The notes beneath the pieces are model-generated. The model ran no database searches. It was not told the origin of the DNA and saw only the letters and a list, made by a program, of their open reading frames with translations. Below, one piece after another: positions 36,992 through 45,849 of a DNA stretch of 64,000 bases (position 1 is its first letter; each line of letters starts with the position of its first letter). A program made the translations under genes and the position numbers. This stretch comes from Saprospiraceae bacterium (lineage in GTDB: Bacteria > Bacteroidota > Bacteroidia > Chitinophagales > Saprospiraceae), in NCBI GenBank assembly GCA_027488855.1, contig JAIYAV010000095.1, forward strand, positions 19,645 to 83,644. The letters are read 5' to 3'.

Positions 36992-37483
36992 CTACAATTT
37001 TACAACTTTATGATTCTGAATGGGGGAGTTCCCTGCTTGCCGAAGCGATAAAAAGTAGATACCAGCGGGGTACACACTCATGTCGATTTCAGCTTTGCCA
37101 TTCACTTTCAGGTCTTTGATCAACACCCTTCCTTGAGCATCTACCAGGTTGGCCAGGTACAGCTCTGGTTTGCTGGATAGTGCAACCAGGTTCAACATTT
37201 CCCGAACAGGGTTGGGGACAATTTGAACCCACTGTTCACCCTTAGCAGCCAAGAGGCTCACTTGTAGTTGGGGTTGATGAAAACCCTCGGTAACGGAAGT
37301 TTTATTGTCCGTCGATTGCCATCTTGAAACAGCTACTTCTCCAAGTGTCCAACTCAAACCTCCACCCTGACCTAGAATGGTGTTGCCCGCATTGCCCAGT
37401 ACCTGAGGTGAAAGGGATTGGGCAGATATACACATGCTGGTGATTAAAAGGATGCTGCAAAAGAAAAATTTCATCAGCCTCAT
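36992..37483 (-). CDS. Small T9SS-sorted secreted protein
   Basis: A 163-aa exported protein, first gene of the five-gene operon. Seen: a signal peptide (FFFCSILLITSMCISAQ), a short middle region with the LSWTLGEVAV and VTEGFHQP motifs often found in Bacteroidota proteins just before a sorting domain, then a T9SS C-terminal sorting domain (IVPNPVREMLNL, DAQGRVLIKDL, YPAGIYFLSL, KVVKL end). Almost nothing remains besides the sorting apparatus, so it may be a small cargo protein or a carrier tail. Either ATG (37483 or 37474) could be used. Confidence 0.75.
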   Translation of the reverse strand: MRLMKFFFCSILLITSMCISAQSLSPQVLGNAGNTILGQGGGLSWTLGEVAVSRWQSTDNKTSVTEGFHQPQLQVSLLAAKGEQWVQIVPNPVREMLNLVALSSKPELYLANLVDAQGRVLIKDLKVNGKAEIDMSVYPAGIYFLSLRQAGNSPIQNHKVVKL

Positions 37484-38093
37484 AGATTTGTATTTTGCAA
37501 AAGACCAACAAGCCCTTTAGTCCCAATTGTGGGAACACTGGTTGAAGTCTTTTTGTGTAAGCAAATGGAAAAACGATTAACTTTTAAGGAAGAAGAGAAA
37601 AAAGAGATGAACGCATTTTTTGTTAAGAAAGGTACCACATATACAAGCAGATAAAAAGAAGCAGAGTCAACACAGGAGGACTGTATTGAATCGTAATAAG
37701 GAGAGCACAAATCAAAAGACTTGTAAAATCTATTCATGAGATACCGATTTATAAAAAAAGCGTTGATATAAAAAACATTGAAACTAAAGTCGTTACAACT
37801 TTAGTGATTAGATTCAGTGTTTGAAATCGAACGATTGCAAAAAAAATCACACACTGGTCGTCTCTGAACAGCAATCAGTTCCTAAGAGTAGCATTCAAGG
37901 TAGTAAAGAAGAAATTCCTTGCGAAGATAAGCTAAACCCGAATATGTAGTATCTAGATGTAGCCTTTTTTTTATTTCATGTAGTTTATTTGTTTCAAATA
38001 TTGGCTGTGTTTATTTTGTTAGATCGTCGGCGTATTTTTTGTTTCTTTAATAAAAAATAAAATAATATTCACTCGGCCTCATTTTTTAAATGT
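37484..38093. other. 610-base AT-rich intergenic region
   Basis: Lies between the first gene of the giant-protein operon and the end of the response regulator gene. It must contain the operon promoter. I looked for the TTTG/TAnnTTTG pattern on the minus strand and found no convincing match. One hairpin (ACTAAAGT with ACTTTAGT, 37783-37805, 7-base loop) is visible. The short open frames lack coding character. Nothing else is recognised. Confidence 0.5.
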
Positions 38094-38789
38094 TCAATCC
38101 ACAATGAATTGATAGCCTACACCTTTCAATGTAATGATCTGTACCCGCTCATCCTCGCGCAGATAATCGCGCAGACGAGTAATGTACACATCGAGATTCC
38201 GGGAGTTAAAAAAAGAATCATCGCCCCAGATTTGTTGCATGATCACCTTGCGTTCTACCGTAAAATTGCGATGATCGGCGAGGATTTTGAGTAGCTCCGC
38301 TTCGCGGTGGGAGAGTTTGCGAATCTGAGCCTGAAACCTCAGTTCGTACTTGCGCAAATCAAAATCGTATTTTCCCAAATGAATGACCCCGTTTTGCTCT
38401 CCCCCACTGTCATTTGGATTTTGCCCACTCAAGTTGAGCAAATTGTGGATGCGGGCAATCAATTCTTCCATACTGAAGGGTTTGCGGATGTAATCATTCC
38501 CACCAGCGGTGAAGCCTTTCAGGACATCTTCCGTTTGTGTTTTGGCAGTCAGAAAAATAATGGGTAGGGTAGGGAAGCGTTGGCGAATGTCAGCCCCCAA
38601 TTCATACCCATTGCGATTGGGCAACATCACATCGAGCAGGCAAATATCAGGTAAGAAGGTATCAAAAACGGCCATGACCTCGGCACCGTCACCAACCATC
38701 TGGACTTCAAATCCCCGACTTTCGAGGCTTTCCTGGACAATTTTGCCCAAAAACAGCTCATCTTCTACGTAGAGTACTTTTGTTGCCAT
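38094..38789 (-). CDS. OmpR-type response regulator
   Basis: Transcription regulator of a two-component system. The 231-aa protein has a receiver domain with the acidic pair Glu9/Asp10, the phosphorylation site Asp53 (CLLDVMLP), Thr in FLTAKTQ and the lysine in IRKPFSMEE. A winged-helix DNA-binding domain follows (about 130-230; LSHREAELLKIL, RNLDVYITRLRDYL, LKGVGYQF). It lies downstream of the histidine kinase gene on the same strand, with a 117-base gap containing an inverted repeat. The pair resembles RprX/RprY-type systems of Bacteroidota; the signal is unknown. Confidence 0.92.
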   Translation of the reverse strand: MATKVLYVEDELFLGKIVQESLESRGFEVQMVGDGAEVMAVFDTFLPDICLLDVMLPNRNGYELGADIRQRFPTLPIIFLTAKTQTEDVLKGFTAGGNDYIRKPFSMEELIARIHNLLNLSGQNPNDSGGEQNGVIHLGKYDFDLRKYELRFQAQIRKLSHREAELLKILADHRNFTVERKVIMQQIWGDDSFFNSRNLDVYITRLRDYLREDERVQIITLKGVGYQFIVD

Positions 38790-38794
38790 ATTTG

Positions 38795-38907
38795 AAGTTG
38801 AAAAGTTGAAATGTTGAAGGGTTGAAATGTTCGGTAGCGCAAGATCAAAGCACTAATATAGAACGGTGGAAGGCTAAAAACTCTTCAACATTTCAACTCT
38901 TCAACTT
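38795..38907. repeat. inverted repeat between kinase and regulator genes
   Basis: The arm 38796-38818 (AGTTGAAAAGTTGAAATGTTGAA-type) and the arm 38884-38906 are reverse complements with one mismatch in 23 bases, or 24 with the flanking A-T pair. The right arm reaches into the kinase stop codon. Each arm is itself a repeat of GTTGAA units. The transcript would form a long hairpin between kinase and regulator, which could act as an attenuator or RNA-stability element. Confidence 0.7.
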
Positions 38908-40381
38908 ATTTGTGTCTCGGCAAAAATACCGTAAACCGGGTTCCATTGTCTACTTCGCTATCCAGAATGATTTGTCCACCGTGTTGTTGAATCACGCCAG
39001 CTACATAACTCAGGCCTAAACCATACCCTTTGACATTGTGCCGATCGCCATTGGGTACCCGAAAAAACTGATCAAAAACCTTGCCCTGGTATTCTTTGGG
39101 GATACCAATGCCCTGGTCTTTGACACTGAGGGTGAGGGTACCGTTGTGTTCAGTTAGGGCAATGTCGATCTTGGGCTCGGCTTTGCTGTATTTTAAGGCA
39201 TTGTCCAAAAGGTTGTAAACCACATTGGTCAAGTGAATCGGATCGGCGTCGATCTGAAAATCCTGGCCTTCGGTGGTAAAGTTTACCTTGGCCCGATTCT
39301 TTTCAAATTGCAAACTGAGCGACTCCAGGATTTTTTGAATGGCATTTTTTAAATTAAAAGGCTCGCGCTGGATTTGCAAGGTTTGACTCTCAAACATCGA
39401 CATTTTTAACACCCTATCCACCAGCATTGCCAATCTTTGCATTTCGTGTTGGGAAATATCGATGTATTCCCGGGTGCGTTGCGGATTGTTCAAGGCGTTG
39501 AAATCCTTCAGTGCTTCCAGGGCCACACTTACGGTAGCAATCGGCGTTTTTAACTCGTGGGTGATGTTGCTGATGAAATCGTTTTTTAACTTGGTCAACT
39601 GTTGTTGCTGGCGCAAACTGCGGAAGATGATCCAAAAGGTCAGTCCGGTGAACAGCAACAGGAACAAGCCAAAGATCATTTGGGGGGTCATGCGTTTGAG
39701 CAAGAACCAGCGGTAGTCTTCCACCGCCAGTCGGTAAAACTGAAAGGGAGGAATACTGGCGGGCGCATAATGGACAATTCCTTCCTTGGACATTTCATCG
39801 GGTAAGGAGTCAAGCTTGGTCACCGAAAACGCCAAGGGCAAATCGTTTTTTTCCAACTGGCTTTTGTATCGCTTGATCAATTGATCTCTGGGGATCGTAT
39901 CATCGGATAGCTCAAACATGGCATTGGCGCCTTTGGGAATTTTGCTCAGCGCCAAGCCAATTCCCCGACGCATTCCAAAGGTTCTGCGGAAACGTTCATC
40001 TTGGGGTTTGCGTTGCAGGTAAAAATTGATGGGTCTTTTTTCAGGATGGGTATCGCGGTGAACAAAGGTAACGCTGTCCATTCTTACAACCACCATGGTG
40101 GACGATTTGGATGGAGGGGGCGCTTTGGCCTCAATACGAAAATCGGGCTGGACGATTTGTCGAACCGAGCGACTGGGGTCTTCTTCCATGAACACAATCT
40201 TGCGTTGAATGAGCGAGTCTTGCAAATCGCGCACCGTTTGAATAAAAACATTCTCCGATTGGTGGCGCAAAATGTTCTCCTGCTCCTGGTACACCTTTTT
40301 AAGCCAGTAGATCTGAAAAACGGCCAGCAGCAGCAAACTACCCGTCATTAAAACCCGATATAATGTATTGTGCCGATACAA
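38906..40381 (-). CDS. Sensor histidine kinase (two-pass membrane)
   Basis: Membrane sensor that phosphorylates the regulator downstream. From TTG 40381 it is 491 aa: first helix with LMTGSLLLLAVFQIYWL, a periplasmic domain of about 200 residues, second helix (MIFGLFLLLFTGLTFWIIF), HisKA H-box SNITHELKTPIATV, N-box NVVYNLLDNALKYS, G1 VKDQGIGIP and G2 GYGLGLSYV. The frame is open to an ATG at 40459, but a promoter-like TAACTTTG lies at 40436-40429, which would put that ATG upstream of transcription. The extra residues also read like non-coding sequence. TTG 40381 or ATG 40348 are the likely starts; I annotate the TTG because it gives the usual short cytoplasmic head. Confidence 0.88.
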   Translation of the reverse strand: MYRHNTLYRVLMTGSLLLLAVFQIYWLKKVYQEQENILRHQSENVFIQTVRDLQDSLIQRKIVFMEEDPSRSVRQIVQPDFRIEAKAPPPSKSSTMVVVRMDSVTFVHRDTHPEKRPINFYLQRKPQDERFRRTFGMRRGIGLALSKIPKGANAMFELSDDTIPRDQLIKRYKSQLEKNDLPLAFSVTKLDSLPDEMSKEGIVHYAPASIPPFQFYRLAVEDYRWFLLKRMTPQMIFGLFLLLFTGLTFWIIFRSLRQQQQLTKLKNDFISNITHELKTPIATVSVALEALKDFNALNNPQRTREYIDISQHEMQRLAMLVDRVLKMSMFESQTLQIQREPFNLKNAIQKILESLSLQFEKNRAKVNFTTEGQDFQIDADPIHLTNVVYNLLDNALKYSKAEPKIDIALTEHNGTLTLSVKDQGIGIPKEYQGKVFDQFFRVPNGDRHNVKGYGLGLSYVAGVIQQHGGQIILDSEVDNGTRFTVFLPRHK

Positions 40382-40428
40382 ATCAGTAGATTTTGAAGAA
40401 TGGCAGAGGTTTTTCCTCCATTCTAGGA

Positions 40429-40436
40429 CAAAGTTA
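40429..40436 (-). promoter_or_regulatory. -7 promoter box of the histidine kinase gene
   Basis: On the minus strand TAACTTTG matches the Bacteroidota -7 consensus TAnnTTTG. It lies about 48 bases before the TTG start at 40381. No good -33 TTTG is seen at the expected distance, so confidence is modest. It helps reject the longer kinase start at 40459. Confidence 0.45.
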
Positions 40437-40501
40437 CAGCAAAGAAAAAGGCCACGCACCTGTCTTTAACCATTATTAACCTTAAATCAAGGAACGTTAA
40501 C

Positions 40502-40532
40502 TTGGGGACTGGCCGATTCCAGCTTAGCTTTG
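40502..40532 (+). promoter_or_regulatory. promoter of the GLPGLI gene
   Basis: TTG at 40502-40504 and TAGCTTTG at 40525-40532, separated by 20 bases, match the Bacteroidota pattern. The transcript would start near 40539, 17 bases before the ATG at 40556. It is divergent from the kinase promoter. Confidence 0.6.
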
Positions 40533-40555
40533 TAGATCAAAAAAAGGAATTACCC

Positions 40556-41341
40556 ATGAGGAATTTACTGCTGTTATTTTTTGGGCTGTTGTCCCTGGCT
40601 GTTTCAGCCCAAAACAACGAAGGCACCGTACTGTACAAACAAACGGTGTACATGCGTCGCGAAATGCAGGCCAATGCACCTGCTGGAATGGACCCCAACA
40701 TGGCTCGGAACATTCCCGAATCCGTGACCAATGAGTTTAACCTCAATTTTACCGCTTCTACATCCCTTTACAAGGAAATTGCTTCGGCTACGGATGATGC
40801 AGCTGCTGGCGGTGAAGGTGGCGGGATGCGTTTTATGATGCGTCGCTTCAACCCACCTATTTATAAGGACCTAGCCAACAACCGCCAGGTGGAAGAGGTA
40901 GAATTGTTTGGCAAGCAGTTTTTGGTCGATGATGTGATCCAAACCCGGGCTTGGAAAGTGACTGGCCAGCAAAAGAAAATCTTGGACTACCCTTGTATTT
41001 CGGCTACGTTTACCGACAGCTTGATGGGCCGTGCCCGGCTTGTCACTGCCTGGTTTGCACCTACCATTCCAGTAGCCCTCGGGCCACAAGGTTATGGTGG
41101 CCTGCCTGGGATGATTTTGGCGGTGGAATTCGACGGTGGTCGTAGTATGATTACTGCTGCCGAAGTGAAACTGCAAAAGCCAGCAGAAGGTAGCATCAAG
41201 GTGCCAGAGAAAGGCAAAAAAGTAAGCCGTGCGGAATACAACAAAATCCGCGAAGAAAAAATGAAGGAAATGCGTGAATCGGGCATGATGCAGGGACGTC
41301 CTGGTGGTGGCCCTGGTACGCAGATCATCATTCGGAACTAG
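40556..41341 (+). CDS. GLPGLI family exported protein
   Basis: A member of a family found widely in Bacteroidota and named after the motif GLPGLI; molecular function unknown. From the ATG at 40556 it is 261 aa: signal peptide RNLLLLFFGLLSLAVSAQ, a beta-rich domain with YKEIASATDD, DYPCISATF, TAWFAPTIPVALGPQGYGGLPGMILAVE (motif variant GLPGMI at about 192-197), and a basic, charged C-terminal tail with a Met/Gly-rich end. A longer start at 40502 exists but lies at the promoter. The gene is divergent from the two-component system; whether that system controls it is an inference. Confidence 0.88.
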   Translation: MRNLLLLFFGLLSLAVSAQNNEGTVLYKQTVYMRREMQANAPAGMDPNMARNIPESVTNEFNLNFTASTSLYKEIASATDDAAAGGEGGGMRFMMRRFNPPIYKDLANNRQVEEVELFGKQFLVDDVIQTRAWKVTGQQKKILDYPCISATFTDSLMGRARLVTAWFAPTIPVALGPQGYGGLPGMILAVEFDGGRSMITAAEVKLQKPAEGSIKVPEKGKKVSRAEYNKIREEKMKEMRESGMMQGRPGGGPGTQIIIRN

Positions 41342-41347
41342 CGAGTC

Positions 41348-41410
41348 ATTTCGGAATGGGGATTTCGGATTTCGGAGAACCACCGAAATCCGAAATCCCC
41401 ATTCCGAAAT
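41348..41410. repeat. perfect 28-bp inverted repeat between convergent genes
   Basis: The arm 41348-41375 is the exact reverse complement of 41383-41410, with a 7-base loop. Each arm contains repeated ATTTCGG units. It fills the 70-base gap between the stop codons of the GLPGLI gene and lptD, so it probably ends transcription from both sides. The arm sequence looks like a dispersed intergenic repeat rather than an ordinary terminator, and it lacks T runs. Confidence 0.85.
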
Positions 41411-41411
41411 C

Positions 41412-44147
41412 CTAAAATCCCGACCGATTGTCAAAATTGTTCTTCTGATAAGGTATTTTGATGAAATCCAGGGTGCCTGGTTTCACTTGAATGTTGAGCA
41501 CATAAGTACCCCGCTGAGGCTGCCAGGCAAAAGAGAGTTGCCAGCAATGCAGGTCACGGGTAAAGCCAATCGCTGGATAAGTCAATCCTTTGTTGACAAA
41601 GTCATACCCAATATTGCCTACCGATACGCCCCAATTTTTGGTCAGTTCCACATTCCCTTGCGCGTTGATCGAGTTGGTTCCCATCCTGAAAGTGCTTTCA
41701 TTGCCCCGCGCTTCCCAGGAAAAATCCAGGTTGTGCGAAATGCTGAAGTTTTCAAACAAGCTCAAAAAGTCTTGTTCTTGCTCGTCTCTTTTCTTCGGTT
41801 GATTGTTGCGTACATCGGTGATTAATTCTTCTTTTTTACCCTGAAACATTTCGCGGATTTTTTGCACCGTCAAATCGGTCACAAAGGAAAAACGCGCCGT
41901 TTCCATCCGGGGAATGATCCTGCCTTGCTGCCATACCGTGCGGTTGTAGCGCAAGCCCTGTGAATTCTCCAGATAGGGATCCAAACTCATAAAAAAGCCC
42001 ATCGTGGTCATGCCTTTGAAAAAACGAGCCGTGGTGCTCATGCTCAGTTGACTCCATTTCAAAGAATCTGCGGCATAGTTGTAACTTCCACCGATGACCA
42101 GGTTGTCGATGAGTTTGATTTTTTTCTCCATCGAATCCTTCTTCGAATAAGCCTTGGCCTGAAATATGTTGTTGAGGCTATACCCAATGGCCATCTGCCT
42201 TCCGCTGGCTGTAGGGGTACCGTATACGGCGATGTTGTCGAAGCGGGAGTAAATCTGTTTGATCAGTGGAAAGCGGGAATCCAGTTGCACACTGTCAAAA
42301 TAATTTAGGTCAGGATTCAAATAGTTGGGCGAATAGTTGAACGAAATGTTGGGCCGCATTTCCCAGCGTACTGCCCGCAGAGGAGTCAACTTACCCGTTT
42401 TGAGGGTAAAAAAGATCCGGGTATTCAAACTCACCCCTGCCGAAAATTGGTTGAATCGAGAGAAACCCGATAGCGTATCGGTTTTGACGCTGCCAAAAGT
42501 AGTGTCGTAACGAATCAAGGACTTTGCGGGGTCAAAAGGGTCGTCAAGCGTATCTGCCTTGATGATGTTCCGGGAGTCGAAGGATTTGGAGATGGATTTC
42601 AACTGCCAAATTTCGTTGTAAGTCACATTGGGGTTGACGTTGATGTATTTCAACAACTTGAAAGAAGTGTTGACGTCGATGTTGTGCCGCGCCCCGGCTA
42701 CGGCGTCTTGCCACATTTTTTGGGTGAAAATCGAGGTGTCGTTGGTCACAAAACTGTTGCGGCCCTCACCGGCATAGCGCAAAGCGATGCTTTCGTACCA
42801 TTTGTCTTGGGTCACTTTTTTCTTAAAAGGATAAAGGGTCTGGGTCTGGAATTGTACGTTCGGAAAATTGATGGTGACTTTGCGGTTGTTCAGGTTTTGG
42901 CTGTGGTTGAAAGAAGCACTGAGGCTGTAGGGTTTGCCTGGCCAGTTTTTGGAAAAATTCAGGTTGGAGTACAACTGCGAGTTCAATACGCTGTAAGCAT
43001 CGTTGAATACGCGTTGGGTGTTGCGGTTTCCCTGGATATTGATGTTGCCCCCAATTTTGGCGTTGGGGTGGGCCGCTGCTTCCTGATTGAGGTTGAACTG
43101 GATGCCAAAACTTTTGGTCCGCCCAAATTTCCCGGTTTTTAAATCCTCTTGCACCTGGGAATCAAAACGCAGGTTCAAACCCGAGGCAAATTGATACCGC
43201 TTGCGGTAATCTGCCTGTAGGGCCAAACCATAGGTGCCTCGGAAATAAATGTTGCTCCGCAAAGCCAGGTTCAGGTGATCACCTACCGGAAAATACCAGC
43301 CAATGTCGCGCAAACCAAAGCCCCAGGACTCCGAATATTCATAATCTTTAGGAAACAACAAACCCGTACTGCGTCCTTTTTTCAGCGGAAAAAAACCAAA
43401 GGGCAACCAAATCGGCGTGGGCACGCCCATGATTTCAATCTGCGAAGGCCCTACAATGGCCAGTTTATCCGGGATGATTTTTTGCTTGGTACTCCGTACC
43501 CCAAAGTGCGGGTGATCAGCCTCACAGGTGGTAAAGAGCAGCTTTTGTCCAAAAAGGGTATTTTCAGGTTTTGAAGTGTCTTTTTTTTCACCTTGAATGA
43601 ACTTCATTCGCGAGCCGTGCACAAAAAGATCGGTTTGTTTGGTGCGCACATCGTAGACCATGCCCTTGCGGGTTTTGAAGTTGTAGCGCATTCGTTTGGC
43701 CGTAAAAGTTTGGTCACCGTCCTGGAATTCGGGTACCCCAGTCAATTTTCCCGTCACTGTATCCTCTTGTACTTCGGCGGTAACCAGGTTATTGGCCCAA
43801 TCCAGCTCAATAAATGCGGCTTTGAGGTTGATGTCCGTATATTTTATGGAAGCTTGACCGTATAAATAGATTTTTTTGGCAATATTGTCCAATACCATGG
43901 AATCCACAGCGTTGTATTCCACCGGAGCATCCAGGGAGTCGTTGGAAAAACGGATGGTGCGGGGTGCGCTGAACTGAAATGAGTCAGGGAAAATAACCGG
44001 AAGGGTATCGGCAATGGCTAGGCTGTCGGGCAGTTTTGGATAGGGATCTTGCGCCAATAAAGGGGTGAATCCCAAGCAAAATAATAAAATTGCCCAGCTA
44101 CTTGTTGCATTCCAAAAATGAATTCGGTTATTTTGCATTTTGTTCAT
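41412..44147 (-). CDS. lptD: LptD-like LPS-assembly outer-membrane protein
   Basis: Outer-membrane barrel that inserts lipopolysaccharide into the outer leaflet. The 911-aa protein has a signal peptide ending PLLAQ, an OstA/LptA-like jellyroll (about 90-230: IAKKIYLYGQASIKY, LVTAEVQED, FTAKRMRYNFKTRKG) and a large beta-barrel with the LptD signature WLPFGFFPLKKGRSTGLLFP. It ends with many alternating-hydrophobicity strands. Length is near the Bacteroidota norm. The frame also opens at TTG 44153; ATG 44147 is preferred. It is divergent from the amidase gene, with 66 bases between starts, and this lptD-amidase-MCE neighbourhood recurs in Bacteroidota as far as I recall. Confidence 0.85.
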   Translation of the reverse strand: MNKMQNNRIHFWNATSSWAILLFCLGFTPLLAQDPYPKLPDSLAIADTLPVIFPDSFQFSAPRTIRFSNDSLDAPVEYNAVDSMVLDNIAKKIYLYGQASIKYTDINLKAAFIELDWANNLVTAEVQEDTVTGKLTGVPEFQDGDQTFTAKRMRYNFKTRKGMVYDVRTKQTDLFVHGSRMKFIQGEKKDTSKPENTLFGQKLLFTTCEADHPHFGVRSTKQKIIPDKLAIVGPSQIEIMGVPTPIWLPFGFFPLKKGRSTGLLFPKDYEYSESWGFGLRDIGWYFPVGDHLNLALRSNIYFRGTYGLALQADYRKRYQFASGLNLRFDSQVQEDLKTGKFGRTKSFGIQFNLNQEAAAHPNAKIGGNINIQGNRNTQRVFNDAYSVLNSQLYSNLNFSKNWPGKPYSLSASFNHSQNLNNRKVTINFPNVQFQTQTLYPFKKKVTQDKWYESIALRYAGEGRNSFVTNDTSIFTQKMWQDAVAGARHNIDVNTSFKLLKYINVNPNVTYNEIWQLKSISKSFDSRNIIKADTLDDPFDPAKSLIRYDTTFGSVKTDTLSGFSRFNQFSAGVSLNTRIFFTLKTGKLTPLRAVRWEMRPNISFNYSPNYLNPDLNYFDSVQLDSRFPLIKQIYSRFDNIAVYGTPTASGRQMAIGYSLNNIFQAKAYSKKDSMEKKIKLIDNLVIGGSYNYAADSLKWSQLSMSTTARFFKGMTTMGFFMSLDPYLENSQGLRYNRTVWQQGRIIPRMETARFSFVTDLTVQKIREMFQGKKEELITDVRNNQPKKRDEQEQDFLSLFENFSISHNLDFSWEARGNESTFRMGTNSINAQGNVELTKNWGVSVGNIGYDFVNKGLTYPAIGFTRDLHCWQLSFAWQPQRGTYVLNIQVKPGTLDFIKIPYQKNNFDNRSGF

Positions 44148-44213
44148 AATCAAACCCCAATCAATTTTATATCCGCTGAACTAAACACCACTTTTAATTT
44201 AGACCCACGAACT

Positions 44214-45761
44214 ATGACAAAATCAATGATTTCTTTCCAAACGAAGCTCATCCTCATCTCGTCCGCCGCCATCTTAGGCTTTAACATTTCTTTAGCAGCC
44301 TCAGGCTTTGGGCCGGGCAAAGTTATACAAAGCCACCGAATCCCTACGGATAAGCGGATAAATTATTCGTCGTCAGATTCCTTGTTGCAAAAATCCAATG
44401 CTTCATACCAGCTCAAAACAGTAGTAATTGATGCAGGCCACGGTGGCCACGATCCCGGTTGCCACGGTGCCAGTGCCCACGAAAAACATGTGACCCTGGC
44501 CATCGCCAAAAAACTGGCTGAACAATTGCAGCAACGTTTTCCCGGGCTCAAAGTCGTGTTGACCCGCGACAAGGATGTGTTCATCCCCTTGTACGAGCGG
44601 GCCGACATCGCCAATAAACACAACGCCGACTTATTCATTTCCATTCATTGCAATGCCATGCCCGGCAACAACAGTGGAACTTACGGCACAGAAACCTACG
44701 TCATGGGTTTGCACACCGCTCAATACAATCTGGAGGTGGCGAAACGTGAAAACGCTGCCATCCTCCTGGAAGATAATTACCAAAAAAATTACGACTACGA
44801 CCCCAACTCGCCCGAGGGGCACATCATGATCAGCATGTTCCAAAATGCGTATTTGAAACAAAGTTTGCAATTCGCAGAGCTGGTCGAAAACAAGTTGAAC
44901 CTGCAGGCCAAACGCAAATCACGGGGCGTAAAACAGGCGGGCTTTGTGGTGCTAAAAGCAACGGCCATGCCCAGTGTACTGGTGGAAGTTGGTTTTTTGA
45001 CCAATCCTGCGGAAGAGCAATTTTTGAATGGCCAATATGGCCAGGATCAAGTAGCTGGCGCAATGCTGGAGGCCTTCACTTTGTACAAAAACCACGCGGA
45101 ATCACCAGATTTTAATACGGAGAACCAGTATGAAAACAGCGGGCAAAAAGAGGCTGTAGCTACTACCAATCCTGCGGCTCCCGTCGCCTATTCTTATGGC
45201 GCTTCCAATCGAAAAAATAGCAATGCTACTGTGGCCCAAAACGAAAACAAAAACCCGGAATTGGCCAAATCCAAAGAGATTCCCGCTCCCGAACGGGCCA
45301 ATGATCCAGGGGGCAATAGCCACAATGCAGCCAACAACAACCCGGGCAATGCAACTTCGGCTAGTCGTTATGGCCCAGTACCGCCAGGGCCCAATGTCAA
45401 TCGAAACCAACCCACCAATAACCCAACGGTAAACAACAGCTCGGGAACAAATGCAAAAGTTCCTCCCCATCCGGTCGACAACAGCACGGCTCAAGTGAGC
45501 TTCAAAATCCAGTTGGCCGCCGGACCAGTAGCCCCGAACCAAGCAGAATCCAAGTGGAAATCTTTCCCCTTTCCCATCGAAGTGGCTCAGGAAGACAATT
45601 TGTACAAGATTCGTACCCAGGCTTATACAGATTATCAGCAAGCCAATCAGGTGCGTAGCCGCTGTAAGGAATTGGGCTTCAACGATGCGTTCATTGTGGC
45701 GATGAAGGATGGAAAACGCATCTCTTTGCCGGAGGCTAAAAAAGTGCTTGGGATTCCCTAA
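44214..45761 (+). CDS. N-acetylmuramoyl-L-alanine amidase with SPOR domain
   Basis: Periplasmic zinc amidase that cleaves the peptide from muramic acid in peptidoglycan, usually in cell division. The 515-aa protein from ATG 44214 has a signal segment, an Amidase_3 domain (about 65-295) with zinc ligands in DAGHGGHD, HEKHVTLAI and SIHCNA and catalytic glutamate in VLVEVGFLTNP. A long Asn/Pro/Ala-rich linker (about 300-430) follows, then a C-terminal SPOR domain (FKIQLAAG ... YKIRTQAY ... FIVAMKDGKRISL). SPOR domains bind denuded glycan at division sites. The frame is open further upstream to 44118, but that part overlaps lptD. Confidence 0.93.
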   Translation: MTKSMISFQTKLILISSAAILGFNISLAASGFGPGKVIQSHRIPTDKRINYSSSDSLLQKSNASYQLKTVVIDAGHGGHDPGCHGASAHEKHVTLAIAKKLAEQLQQRFPGLKVVLTRDKDVFIPLYERADIANKHNADLFISIHCNAMPGNNSGTYGTETYVMGLHTAQYNLEVAKRENAAILLEDNYQKNYDYDPNSPEGHIMISMFQNAYLKQSLQFAELVENKLNLQAKRKSRGVKQAGFVVLKATAMPSVLVEVGFLTNPAEEQFLNGQYGQDQVAGAMLEAFTLYKNHAESPDFNTENQYENSGQKEAVATTNPAAPVAYSYGASNRKNSNATVAQNENKNPELAKSKEIPAPERANDPGGNSHNAANNNPGNATSASRYGPVPPGPNVNRNQPTNNPTVNNSSGTNAKVPPHPVDNSTAQVSFKIQLAAGPVAPNQAESKWKSFPFPIEVAQEDNLYKIRTQAYTDYQQANQVRSRCKELGFNDAFIVAMKDGKRISLPEAKKVLGIP

Positions 45762-45819
45762 AACCTTCCTCAACCTTCACAAGCCATCTAACGTTCTCAA
45801 TTTTTACTAAACTTTTATT

Positions 45820-45827
45820 TAGCTTTG
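45820..45827 (+). promoter_or_regulatory. -7 promoter box upstream of the MCE gene
   Basis: TAGCTTTG matches TAnnTTTG and lies 23 bases before the ATG at 45850. The same octamer precedes the GLPGLI gene. No clear TTTG is present about 20 bases upstream, only T-rich sequence. It suggests that the MCE gene can be transcribed separately from the amidase. Confidence 0.4.
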
Positions 45828-45849
45828 CGCCTTCAAAATTTTGCATTTC

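Noticed and set aside
37783..37805. 8-bp hairpin as terminator of the response regulator
   Set aside because: It is almost 290 bases beyond the stop codon and has no T run.
40382..40459. Longer histidine kinase starting at ATG 40459
   Set aside because: A -7 promoter box lies downstream of that ATG, and the added residues do not look like a kinase head.
41348..41410. Inverted repeat as an insertion sequence end
   Set aside because: There is no transposase and no room for one between the arms, and no target duplication is visible.
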